A stretch of 64,000 bases of DNA from Auxenochlorella pyrenoidosa (lineage: Eukaryota > Chlorophyta > Trebouxiophyceae > Chlorellales > Chlorellaceae). Below are positions 22,823 through 33,484 of this stretch, in pieces. Each line of letters starts with the position of its first letter. The stretch's first letter is position 1. The notes beneath the pieces were generated by a model. It made no database searches, was not told the DNA's origin, and saw only the letters and a list, made by a program, of their open reading frames with translations. The stretch is from positions 219,910 through 283,909 of the forward strand of contig KQ482032.1 in NCBI GenBank assembly GCA_001430745.1. Direction: 5' to 3'. The position numbers and the translations under genes were made by a program.

Positions 22823-25800
22823 TTAGATGCGGTTTGCAGCAATGGCGCCGCTGGGGGCGCCGCGGCCGGCGCCGGCGGTGATGCGGAAGTGGCAAGGCAG
22901 CGCCTGGCGCACCAGGGAGGCCGTGAGCCCACTCATGTCGCTGCAGGCGGGGCAACGGGGAGGGGCGGTAGGTGCATCAGGGCATCAGGGCAGGAAGCCG
23001 CGTATCATGGGTGCCAACTGAGGCCTGGCTGGCAACTTAAAGGCTGTGCTGGCCCTGCCACCTCAGGGGACACGTCAGGGCTGTGCCAAAAACGCCCCTG
23101 GCGCCACCCCCTCCCCCCCCCCGGGGCATCCACCCACCCCAGGTAGGGCGCCTTTGTCGGCGAGTCGGAGCTGGCGGCCTGCACCGCCTCCCCCACCAGC
23201 GCGCTGGGCTGCACCACCAGCTCGCGCTCCGTGTCCTGGCGCCTGCGGGTGGGGCGCAGGGAAGGTGGCCAGGGGAAGGGACAGAAATCGAGGGTGGACA
23301 GCAAGAGGAGCCGGCATCAACGCTGGCAGGAGCCATGCAGGCAACGCTGACGTAGCGTGGCAGCCGGCCAAGGCAGCGCAAGCCCCGGCCTGGCTCGGCC
23401 CTGCGGCAGCCACCCAGAGCGCCAGGAGAGGAGAGCCCCTTGCGCACGCCCAGGCGGCGTCAAGGCACGCCAGGCGCGCTCACCACTCCATCATCCCGCC
23501 GCCCACCACCTCCACCGTGGCAGGCAGCAGGCCGCCCGCGCGGGCCGCCGCGGCCGCCTCCTGCCGCGCCGCTTCCAGCAGCGTGGCGGGGCTGGCGCCG
23601 GCGCGGCCGCGAACCAGGAAGCGCGTGTGGCCGGCGCTGTCGCTGCAGGAGTGCGGGGCGGTGCGCAGAGCTGGGCCCGGGGGTGAGGCTGGGCTGCGCG
23701 GCTGCAGCAGCTGCCATGAGCAGACACAAGCGGTACATGCACCCGCCCAATGTGCACGCGCCGTGGGCCGGCAGGGCGATCAGAGAAGCCGCTTCCTGGC
23801 AGCATACCAGCAGGGGGCGGCGCGGCCCTGGCAGGGCGGTCTGCCCTGCTCACCTGACGCGCAGCACGCAGTACTTGAAGCGCCCGTACATGTCGATGCG
23901 CACCGCCTGCAGGCTGGCGCCCGCCCAGCCGCCGCCGGCGGAGCGCGTGCGCTCCCACCTGCAGGGGGTGGGCATGCGGCGTGGCAGGCGGGGGCCGGGC
24001 ACTTGGTGGGTGCTTGCGGGCAGCAGTCGACCGCAGGCGCCCACAAAAAAATGCCCCCCAAGGCGTGCCTAGTGGCCATGCCGTGCTGTTCGGCGCAGGG
24101 CCCTATACCCGCAGCACTGGCCCCCCCACCTGTCCTCCACTTCGGCCTCAATGGCTCCCTGCTTCTGCAGCAACGTCGCGCGCCTTGCTGGCCATGGAGA
24201 GCAGCGTCCGCGTGGCGCTGGGGCCCCGCGGCGACGGCGCCGTGCCGCCGTGCCGCCCCAGCCCGCCGTGCTGCCGCCNNNNNNNNNNNNNNNNNNNNNN
24301 NNNNNNNNNNNNNNNNNNNNNNNNNNNNNNNNNNNNNNNNNNNNNNNNNNNNNNNNNNNNNNNNNNNNNNNNNNNNNNNNNNNNNNNNNNNNNNNNNNNN
24401 NNNNNNNNNNNNNNNNNNNNNNNNNNNNNNNNNNNNNNNNNNNNNNNNNNNNNNNNNNNNNNNNNNNNNNNNNNNNNNNNNNNNNNNNNNNNNNNNNNNN
24501 NNNNNNNNNNNNNNNNNNNNNNNNNNNNNNNNNNNNNNNNNNNNNNNNNNNNNNNNNNNNNNNNNNNNNNNNNNNNNNNNNNNNNNNNNNNNNNNNNNNN
24601 NNNNNNNNNNNNNNNNNNNNNNNNNNNNNNNNNNNNNNNNNNNNNNNNNNNNNNNNNNNNNNNNNNNNNNNNACGAGGCGTCGACGTCAAACTGGCAGAG
24701 CGAGAGGTGGGAGGTGGAGGCCTCCAGCCCCAGCTGGCCGTCCTCGCCGGCAGAGGCCGCCAGCGCGGAGCGGCGCACCGCCGAGGTGGGCATCACCTGC
24801 AAATTGACGCCCATGCCGCAGGCCTGCGGGGGGGGGGGGGCAGGGCCGCAGGCAGGGGGGGGGGCCACAAGGCAGTGAGCTGCGGCAGAAGACGGCCCCG
24901 GGGCTGCGCCCCATTGGGAGGGACAGGCGCCACGCTGCTGGCACGTTGCGGCTGGGCCCCGGCCTTGCCCCACCGACTGGCCCACCCTCGAGCCAAGCCT
25001 GCACTGGGAGAGGGCCCTCCACGAGGGTCTGCCCAGACCCTGGCCGCACACATCTAAGCCTGCCGGTCCCAATTCCCGCCTATCCACACCTGGCCCTGCC
25101 CCGGCACGGCTCGCCTGCGTGAAGTGCATGGCCTCAAGGTCGTCGCTGACAAAGCTGGCGGGCTGCCCCGGCTCGCCCTCGTAGTAGCGCTGCTGCTCGG
25201 TGGCCCACTTGCGCGAGAAGCGCCAGCGCCACGCCTCCTCCTGCGCCTGCTCCGAGCCGTACACCGGCGCGCGCTGCCGCTGCCCCTCCTCCTGCTGCTG
25301 CTGCGGCGGCTGCGGCTGCTGCGCGCCGCCAAAGCCGCCCGGGCGCAGCACAACAAAGCTGCCAAAGGAGCCGTTGCCGCCCTGCTGCTGCGGTTGGCCT
25401 GCAGCCATCTGCGGCTGCTGCGGCTGCTGCTGCTGCTGGCTGGCTGCAGCCGGCGCGCCGTGTGCCTGTCCCTGCTGCGCCGCCTGCGGCTGCTCCTGCC
25501 TGCCAAACAGGCGGTAGCGCCCCGCCCAGGTGCCAATGCCTGGAAGGTCTTGCACCGCCGCAGCTGTGGCGGCTTCCCGCGGAGACAAGATGGGCTGCGC
25601 ATGCGTGGCAGCCGGCATCAGCGGAGCCGCCCTGCGCTGCTGCTGCTGCTGACGGGTGGCCACGGATCCGGTGCTGTCGCCGCCCGATTGCTGGCTGGTC
25701 GAGCCGCTGCCTGCAGAGCCGTGCGACCCCGAGGGGTCTGGCTGCGCAGCACCCGCCTCGCTGCTGGCAGCTTGCTGCCGCTGCTGCGTGGTGCGGCGCC

Positions 25801-26274
25801 GGCGCGGCGGCAGCGGCAGCGGCTCTGCATCCGAGTCATCAATCGGTTGCGCCGATTTGGAGCGGCTCAGTGGGCCAAACCTGGAGTAACAGGGGGCGGC
25901 CAGGCAGTTGGTGGGGTGCCAACACTAACCATTACGCTTGTGATACAGCGCCGTGTGTGTGGAGGCAGGAAGCGACACACATTGCAGGCCCAAGCCAAGA
26001 AGCGGCAGCAGCCGCCGGCGGGCCGGCGGGTGTACCGTGCGGCAGGCGCAGGCGCCGCGACTCACCAGCCGGCGTTCAGCAGGTGCAGCACGTCCTGGGC
26101 ATGGCCCTCCGGCGCGTGATCATCCGCCCAGTCACTCTGGGCAGCCTTGGAGGAGACCGATCCCTGCTGTTGAGCCAGAGGTTGCAGCACGCCGGTTGGG
26201 CTGGCCTCGCCGCTGCCCGCTGCAGCACGTTGTGACTTTTTAGCCGTTCCGGCTGTCCTGGGCAGCCGCAGCAT
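22823..26274 (-). CDS. Janus/Ocnus (PHPT1)-like domain protein with long Gln-rich N-terminus, interrupted by a gap
   Basis: Supported minus-strand exons are 26274-26066, 25880-25115, 24823 into the gap at 24673, then (after the gap) one ending at 24130, 23958-23854, 23642-23484, 23242-23138 and 22940-22823. The C-terminal part resembles Janus/PHPT1 phosphohistidine phosphatases: VRIDMYGRFKYCVLRV matches the family's first strand pair, FLVRGRAG follows, and VEVVGGGMMEW matches the GGGRI region. The His expected in the family's YHADI motif is not there; the aligned stretch reads ASPATLLEA. The N-terminal 325 residues are Gln-, Pro- and Gly-rich with a WRWRFSRKW motif and no known domain. The intron after 25115 has a GC donor (CAG|GCGAGC). 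The exon beside the gap (about 24278-24130) has two competing frames and is unresolved. The Janus assignment is moderate; the exon chain elsewhere is good. Confidence 0.6.
24279..24672. other. Assembly gap (394 N)
   Basis: A run of unknown bases lies inside the Janus-like gene. Its left flank is a GCC/GTGCC-type GC-rich repeat, a likely cause of the break. At least part of one coding exon is missing. Confidence 0.99.
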
Positions 26275-26702
26275 GCTGGCTCAAGCCCCGAGGCGCATGG
26301 GAGGGCGAGGGCCAGCTGCTTAGACAGCACAGGAGCCTGCTCCTGCTAGGGCCCACTGGATGAAGCCCTCCGATAGCCAGGATGCATTGGGTGGCGGCGG
26401 CCTGCTGGCACACGAGGTGCGGGTGCGAGGGGCCACCCCTAGAGGCCTCCTAGAGTTGCAAGCACGTGTTTGCCTGGAGGCGTTGATAACGGCTGGAACC
26501 GGAAGATCGCTGCGATCGGAGCAGCGATTTGACGGCGAGGGCGCCAGATGGCAAGCCTCGGCAGCAAGCACCGACACAAAGCCACAGCACAGCAGGACCA
26601 CTTGACTGGCGCGAACTATACCTGCAGTGCTGCTTGGTGGCGCTGCAGATTGGGGTTTCGGAACATGCCCAGCTTGGGTAGCTGCAAGTGAGCCGCACCA
26701 AC
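26275..26702. promoter_or_regulatory. Divergent promoter region between the Janus-like gene (-) and the methyltransferase (+)
   Basis: 428 bases lie between two start codons that point away from each other, so both promoters are here. An in-frame GTG 15 bases upstream of 26703 is not used as a start. No specific element was recognised. Confidence 0.45.
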
Positions 26703-28629
26703 ATGGCGAGCTTCTTGGCGCTCGAGTTTGAGCGGTGGGGCATCGGCAAACGCCTGCGCAGTGCGCTCGAAGTGCATGCAGTGTCACCGCGCAGGCCGGA
26801 TTGCTGCCACCTGCCCGCCGCTGCCACCTGCCCGCCGCCAGCCGCCACGGCCTGTGTGTGCGAGCTGTGGGAGACCCTCTGGACAGGCCAGCCCCCGCGT
26901 CCCATCCAACAACCACAGGTGGGAGGATGGGGAGCGGGTACGCAAGCGTCTCGAGGAGCCCAACCGCTGGGAGGTGCACAGCGCTGAGGAAGTGGACGTT
27001 ACTCTGGGCGACCTGCGCCTGCGCATCCTGCAGCAGGTAAGCGAGGCCTGCACCCGGGATAGCAATGCGCATCAAGGCCCTTGAGCTGTCGCTCTGGCCG
27101 CTGCATATTTTAGCGCTGCCACTTGCCAGGCACGTACGGCATAGACTGTTCCGGCTCACACCCAGTGGCCAGGATGCTGTCCATCCCTGTCTCCACTGTT
27201 CCCTGCCTCCTCTGCCCTGCAGCCGCACCAGCTGGCTGGGGCTGGCATCAATCCCGACAAGCTGGGGGTGGCGGCAGCGCTGTGGGATGGCGCTCTGGTG
27301 CTGGCGGGCTACCTGGCAGCGCAGCCGAGCTACCGCTACCTCGGTGGGACCCGCCCCTGCAGGGGCTCCTGCTGGGCACTGCCGCTGGGCGCACACCCCT
27401 CCGTTGTGAGCACCTGCGCCGTCTCTCTGCTGGCCACGCGCCCCACACCTGTGACCCTTGCATGCCACGCAGCTGGCAGGGCTGCTCTGACGCTCCCGCC
27501 CCGCCCGCGGCTGCAGGCCTCAAGTGCGTGGAGCTGGGGGCCGGGGTGGGGCTGGTGGGGCTGGCGCTGGCGGCCATGGGCGCGCAAGTGACGATCACCG
27601 ACGTGGGAAAAGTGCTCCCGCTGATGCAGCAAAATCTGGCGGCAAACGGGTTTGACCCGGCGCGCGGGTAGGTGTGGGCGGCGGCGGGCGAGGGCTGCTC
27701 TGCTTCCCCAGTGGGCCAGGCAGCCAGGCGGGCAGGCAAACACACATGCCCTTGGGCAAGTACCTGCCATTGATCCCAACCCGAACCTCTGCTGCCTCCA
27801 TGCTGCCCACGCCCCCAACCCCTGCCGCCCCGTCGCAGGCCCCAGGAGGGGGCCGGCTGGGCCGAGGCGGAGGAGCTGGAGTGGGGCAAGCCGGGGTGGA
27901 TGGAGGGGCCGGTGCGGCGGCTGGCGGCGCGGGGCGTCGACCTCGTGGTGGCCGCCGACTGCTGCTACATAGACCAGGACGGCAAGAGCCCCAGCACGCC
28001 GGTGAGCCCGGCGTGGCTGCGGCGTGCGCACGCCATGAAGGTGCAAGCACGCGCGCGCTGCCCTGCAGGCAGGCCCGCCGCCACCAACAACGCCGCCGGC
28101 CCCTGCCCCGTCCCGCCCTGCAGGCCTTTGTGCAGACGTGCGCCGGGCTGTGCGGGCCCGACACGCGCTGCCTGGTGGCTTTTGAGCGGCGAGCCCCCGA
28201 GGCAAGCCTGCTGCAGGGGGTGCAGCACCCAGCAGCATGCCTGACTCTTGGGCGCCGGGTGTGCCCTCAACCCGTGCTCCAAGCGCATGCGATCGATATA
28301 TCCCCTCCCTTCCTCCCTCCCTGCCCCAGCATGTGCTGTCCACACCTCCTTTCCCTCCCTCCTTTCCCCCCCACCCACAGGTTCGCGCATGCCTGCTGGA
28401 AGAGGCCAAAAAGCTGTTCAAGAGGGTCAAGCAAGTGCCGCTGTCGCAGGCAAGCTTGGCCTGTGCCTACTGCTTGCGTCTTGTGTTGCTGCTGCACTGC
28501 TGCCACCCAGTAGTGGCCCCTCCTTTGTTCTAAGTGCCTCCCTGCTGGCATGCCCGCTCGCGTTCCCTGCAGGTTCCGCGCCCGCTCCGACTAGAGTATG
28601 TCGACATCTGGGAGCTCCGCCTTCGGTAG
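26703..28629 (+). CDS. METTL21-type (methyltransferase family 16) protein methyltransferase
   Basis: Eight exons (26703-26734, 26919-27036, 27223-27343, 27517-27667, 27839-28001, 28124-28201, 28381-28449, 28573-28629) join in phase to 262 residues. Exon 1 is tiny (MASFLALEFE) and is fixed by its match to the next exon (RWEDGERVRKRL). The S-adenosylmethionine-binding motif I is CVELGAGVGLVG (residues 94-105), followed by the acidic strand end TITD. DLVVAADCCYID replaces the usual [D/S]xxY-type motif, and LVAFERR is the family's late strand. These Rossmann-fold enzymes usually methylate lysines of chaperones or translation factors; the substrate here is unknown. Two successive introns (donors at 28202 and 28450) begin with GC rather than GT. 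The family call is secure; the subfamily is not resolved. Confidence 0.85.
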
Positions 28630-29328
28630 ATGTTTAGGGACTGCCCAGCTCAGGGCTTACATTTACGCCGCTATGACACGCCAGGTTGGTAATCAGACCG
28701 ATCGCTATGCCCTCGTGTGCCATGCAAGGCCTCTGCTCCCTTCCCTGGCGAAAGTCTGTACACCATCCAGGGCTTCTGCCCCTTCTCACCTCTCCTCCAT
28801 TGTCCTGTCCCGGCTCCCTTTGTCGCTCGCTCTTGCGCTCTGCTGCTTCTAACTGTTAGCACTTTGTGTCTTTGAAAATGGCTTATCTGAGTGGGAGCAG
28901 GAGAGCACATGTTGAGAGGTGCTCCACCGGAGTAGCAGTACACATGGGGTGACGGAAGGGTACAGGGTACTATCTGGCGGGGGGCAGACGAGCAGTTGGG
29001 AAGAGCAGTGCGCAGGGGGGGGGTACAGAAGCCAGGACAGCTTGCGGGGCTTGCAAAGCTGCGTGCCTGCACTGCGGCAGAGATGGCACAGTGTGCCCAG
29101 CACGCTCACCCGCAAGCAGCGGCGGCGCAAGGCGCTGATTAGGGCTGGGTGCGACATCAAAGAGGGCTGTCTGTCAGTCTTTCAGAGCGGGTGTGCAAGC
29201 ATGCGCTGGTTCTGGCGTCAGGGTCGTGCTGTGGGAAGGATCGTCCCCCGGTGGTGGGGCTCAGAGCTGGGTTGTGGTTTGTGATGCCGAAATGGACGGG
29301 TTGAGGGGAGCATCGGCAGGCTGCGGCA
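28630..29328. other. Convergent 3' region between the methyltransferase (+) and F-box gene (-)
   Basis: Holds two 3' untranslated regions. Base composition is more balanced than in neighbouring exons. No domain-bearing open frame and no RNA gene were found. Confidence 0.5.
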
Positions 29329-30624
29329 TCAGCCCAGCTGGATGACCATGGGGCCGTTGCCAAAGCGGGTCAGGTCGCCGGGCCCGCTGCCGCTGCACCG
29401 CACCATCTCCTGCAGCCATGTGGGGCAGGTGGCACAGTGCGGTGACAGGGGCCCCAGGGGCCTGCTTGTGTGTCGCGTGCAGCGCCAGGCTCTGAGCGTC
29501 ATGCAGGGTGAGCAAGGCGCGAAGAGGCGCGAAGAGGCGCTCATGGCGCGAAGAGCACCAGCAGCACGGCTCGGCAGCGGGGCTCGCCATGAAGGCTTGG
29601 TAGTTGAAGCGGAACAGGTCGCGCCAGAAGCCGGGGGGCGGCGGCCCCGCAGCGCCGGCCGGCTCCTCTGGCACCCCAAACCGTCGGCGGCACAGGCCCT
29701 TCCACAGCGCGTCGCTGCGGGCCAACGGCCTGCAGGGCAGGGAGGCCAGGAGGTGCGAGGGCAACCAGTCTGACTCGCTCCCCACCAGCCGAAAATCACG
29801 GCCCACGGTGCAGCAGGCTTGCTGAGCCTGCCATGCTCTCTTGCCGAGTGCCATGCCCCCAGTCCCTGTGGCCTCACAGCCCCCCCCCTGCAAATTTATG
29901 CCCATGCCGCAATCCAGCCAGGCATCTGCCAAGCACCTGCCAAGCACCAGCCAGCGCTGCCGGTAGCGTCGTCGCCCACCTGGTGGCCCGGCAGACGGAA
30001 CTGAGCGCCAGCAGGTCCTGCGCCTTGTCCAGGTGGCCCGCCACCAGCTCCACAACCTGCCCAGAGGGGTCGAAGTGCCAGCACGAGGCGTCGGCAGGTT
30101 GCTTGCCAGCGCAGCTGATGCGCAGCCGGAAGCTTGCCCGCTGCAGCAGCATGCCTGGGTTAAGGAGCCTTCCGTCACGCTCGTTCACGCAGGAGGCGAG
30201 CGTTTCAAGCCCACTGGGGAACGGGGCGGGGCAAGCGACCGCTGCTCTTCCACAGGCATCTGGGTGCAGTGCCCACCTCGCAGGGCAGGTCGAGCCAATC
30301 AATGGGTCGTGGCGGGTCGGCTGCCACTGGCGGGTCGTCCAGGGTGTGGCGGAAGCGGGGGTGCACGATGACAGCGCCGCACAGGTGCAGCCTGCCGCTG
30401 CCGTCGCTGCAGAGAGCGCCGGCGCAGAGGGCGCCACCGCAGGGGCGCCGTGCACGCGGCCGCTGGCATCTGTTGCTGCTCCTCATCCTGCGTGCGTGCT
30501 GCTGCAATGGTACATGCCCAGGCTGCTCGCCAGCCTGCCTGTTGGGCTGTGCAGGTCTAGCAAACCGGCCGGGCAGTCGTTGGCGCCGAGTCTGCAGCCG
30601 CCAGTGCCGCCACGCCTGCGACAA
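29329..30624 (-). CDS. F-box-like protein (5' end unresolved)
   Basis: The 3' half is clear: an exon ending at 29980 carries a degenerate F-box (VVELVAGHLDKAQDLLALSS then VCRATS), followed in phase by 29715-29588 (DALWKGLCRRRFG, FWRDLFRFNYQAFM) and 29409-29329 (EMVRCSGSGPGDLTRFG to the stop). F-box proteins bind SKP1 and bring substrates to SCF ubiquitin ligases; W-K-x-L-C-x-R-R-F is typical of the end of the box. The intron after 29588 would use a GC donor (ATG|GCGAGC), so that junction is tentative. Upstream, an exon ending near 30277 looks coding (IVHPRFRHTLDDPPVAADP, DWLDLPCE) but its phase does not match the acceptor at 30214 that the F-box exon needs. Either a base is wrong or the splice differs. 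The start codon is unknown. Confidence 0.55.
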
Positions 30625-31150
30625 CGGCTGCCCCTCCGGCTACGTTTTTGAGCCCGAGCCAGCAATGCCTCGCCGTTTGACTGAGTCAGAGGCTATCGAA
30701 AGTGTGCACAAACGTGAGGCGGACGAGTCAAGGCGCCCTAGGGGACTGCAGCCTGCCTGCTGCAAACCTTTGATGAACAGGAGTGGCAACGGGGTGTCTT
30801 GAAGGCAGCGGAAGACTGCTGCTTCGCTGAAAACAGCGCTGGCGATCACAGCTGGCGCCAGTTTCGCATTGGGCAGAGAACCCAAACCGAGGGCCAGTTG
30901 GATGTTTGTGCGGCCTCGATCGCTTTCAAAAGCGCCAGGGAAGCTCCTGGGCACCTCGGCTCACTTGCTCAGTCGCCCACTCACTTGCCCACGTTGGTCG
31001 CAACACTTGGCAAGCAGCAAAGTGGACAGCAGCAATTCACACCGTCCGTGGTGAGTGTGGACAACCATTGGAACGCAGGCGACTCGCCCTTCGGGAACTG
31101 CCCACAGCTGCTGTTGCCTGCCGCCAACACCCTGCCCAAGTGGACTGCTC
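30625..31150. other. Divergent region between the F-box gene (-) and the dioxygenase (+)
   Basis: Must contain the promoter and first exon or exons of the F-box gene on the minus strand and the promoter of the plus-strand dioxygenase. A 104-codon minus-strand frame (30954-30640) is open but has no domain and no firm splice to the F-box exons. Confidence 0.4.
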
Positions 31151-33298
31151 ATGACGCTGGTCGTCGCCCACCCATCAGGAGCTGGTATGGCGACCTGCCC
31201 CGCCCAACAACCAGGGCCTCGTGTAGTGCTGGGCCATGTGCTCCCAGCGTCGGCCTGCCTGGAGCTCATCGCAGCTGCCCGCGCACTGGCGGTTATAGGC
31301 TACCGGGCAGCCGTGTGTTCATCCACCATTTTTGAGGTAGCTGCCTCCGCTCCCGAGCTGTTGCCGCCGCTGGTGAGGACAGGGTTCGGCGTGTGTTGCC
31401 TGCAGGCCAAAGGTGCCGGCAGGGACGGCTGTTGGCAGCTCGCATTTGCGGGTGGCACAAGCCAGTCATGGTATGTGCGACCTGCCCGCCAGCAGGGGAG
31501 CCCTCGCATGCCTTCGATGCGCCTGCCGCTTGTTTGTCGCCTGCCCGCCCGCCCTCCGCAGGTGGCTGCGCGCGAGGCAGTGCGCGCCGCGGTGGAAGAT
31601 GCGCTGGGCCTGCCCTGCGGCCTCCTGGTGGAGTTCACGGGGCTCATCTGCTGGCGCCCGGGAGCCGTCATTGGCTGGCACCACGACGCCAACAGGCAGG
31701 TGCCTGGTGGGGACCAGCGGGCAGGTCAAACGCATCGCGACGCTGCTGCTTCCTTCTATTGCGGGGGTCAGAAGCTCGGGCTCGACACACAACTGCACTC
31801 GGTGCAGCAGGCGCTGCTCCCAGTCCGAGCAAGCCATCTCGGCACGAGCGGTGCTCCAGGCTGGCCGGCCCGCTGAGCCCAGCCCCGCTTGCCCGCCCTC
31901 GCAGGCACTACCTGCAGCAGCGCGCCTTCTCCGCCGTCTGCTACCTCAACACTGCCGGCCAAGACTTCCAGGGGGGCGTGTTCCAATTTCAACAGAGCGG
32001 CAGCGGCAGCGAGGGAGCGGCACAGGTGGAGGTACATCCCGCGCCGGGAAGAGTGGTGAGGCTGCCCAGCGCTGTCGGCGTGCTGTCTTGGCTGCTGCAC
32101 CTGCCCGCCTGCCTTTCTGCCGTTTTGCATGCCTGCTCAACTGCCTGCCCTGCCCGCCTGCCTTGGTACTTGCTGTTGGGAGATGTCCAGCTGTACACCT
32201 GCCCAGGTGTCTGACAATCCGCCTCTGGGCTCCTCTGCGCGCGTGGTGCTGCATGCGGCTTTTCAGCCTCAACTGCTGGCCCACCCGGCATCTCGTCCCC
32301 CTCTGCCTGCCAGGTGGCGTACAGCGCGCAAGAGGTGCACAGCATCACCGCTGTTCGTTCTGGCGAACGCATGTCACTGACCTTGTGGTTTACAGAGGAC
32401 CCCGCCCACTGCGAGGACACGCGCCTGCTGGCACGGCTGGCAGGTGGGGGCTGCGCCGCGCGCGAGCACCCCACTGGAAAGGCAGCCTCGCTCTTTGCTT
32501 GAACCCACCTGCGTTTGCAGTGAACCAGGCCCGCCCACCCGTGTGTTTGCAGGCGGCCCCCCCGCGCCTCTCCCCTCATCCATGTGGGTGCTGCCCGATG
32601 GGACCGACCTGCGGCTTTGCCGCCTCGCCATGGCTGGGCTGGGGCTGGCCTGCCACGGTCGGCTGCTGCTGAGCGCTGCCGCTGCAGAGGAGCTGGCAGA
32701 GGCAGAGGCAGGGGGGGCTGGCCGACTGCAGCTGCAGGTGGCAGTGCAGCCAGCAGTGCTGCAGGCGTGGCTGGCCTGGCAGGCAGCAGATGCCGCAGCA
32801 GACGACGAGGGAACACGGTCCTTGGAAGTGGCAGCCACAGCAACACCGGCCGCGCAGGAAGCAGGCAGAGCCGCAGCACCCGCACCACCTCCTGCAGCAG
32901 AGGCAGCAGCGGTGCTGGTGCCTGGGCTGGAGTTCGGCAGCGTGCAGGATGCGGTGCTGGCAGTTCAACACTGGGTCTGGAGGCAGGGAGGGAGGGCCAG
33001 CACCCGCGAGCGCGTGTGCAGCACCCACCTGTGCCATGGCCTGGCACCAGGAGGAGCCTGCTGCTCCTGGCTGCGCACCTGCCAGCTGCGCAGCAGTTGG
33101 AAGCTGCAGGACTTGCCTGCCGAGCTTGCAGGGTCGGTTGCCCAGCTGCAGGCTGCAGCGCCAGAAAGCCAAGCGTACCTGGCGCGGCAGCGAGCAGTGC
33201 TTGATGCTCTGCTTCCCAGCTGGCTGCAGCTGGGTGCACTGTTTCATGAGGTTTCAGACCAAATGGCCAATGCAGAGGAATTAGCTGGTGTAAGCTGA
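31151..33298 (+). CDS. 2-oxoglutarate/Fe(II)-dependent dioxygenase with C-terminal extension
   Basis: Five exons (31151-31372, 31562-31695, 31905-32055, 32314-32443, 32553-33298) close to 460 residues. The double-stranded beta-helix iron site is visible: WHHDAN supplies His114 and Asp116, EVHSI supplies His178, and R188 (SGERMSL) is placed to bind 2-oxoglutarate. AFSAVCYLN and GGVFQFQ are strands typical of the prolyl-4-hydroxylase-like 2OG-FeII_Oxy fold. Such enzymes hydroxylate proteins or small molecules; the substrate cannot be read from the sequence. The intron after 31695 has a GC donor (AACAG|GCAGGT), required to keep ANRHYLQQ in frame. The last exon encodes about 250 residues, Ala/Glu-rich then Cys/Trp-containing, beyond the catalytic core and without a known domain. 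An earlier in-frame ATG at 31055 is possible. Confidence 0.8.
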
Positions 33299-33484
33299 GC
33301 GAGCAAGGACTGAGTGTGGCTTGATGGGGCGCTGCGAGTGAATTGCAAAGTGTGATTGCGGCGCCGCCCGATTTGACTGGTGCTCACCTGTGTTGCTTTC
33401 AGTCGTTCTGCTGCTCTACGTCTATACTCCTTGCTCGACTCTGTGGCATCTTGAGAACGTCATATATCTCTATATCTGCTTGCC

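Noticed and set aside
24148..24690. Minus-strand frame spanning the first gap
   Set aside because: Most of it is unknown bases; the part after the gap ends in a stop incompatible with the next exon, so it is not given as a gene.
26728..27084. Plus-strand frame with a zinc-knuckle-like CMQCHRAGRIAATC
   Set aside because: It starts at a non-ATG codon, has a stop just upstream and lacks the knuckle histidine. The segment is the intron between the first two methyltransferase exons.
28236..28640. Additional plus-strand frame near the methyltransferase 3' end
   Set aside because: It overlaps the GC-AG introns and final exons of the methyltransferase in another frame and has no domain.
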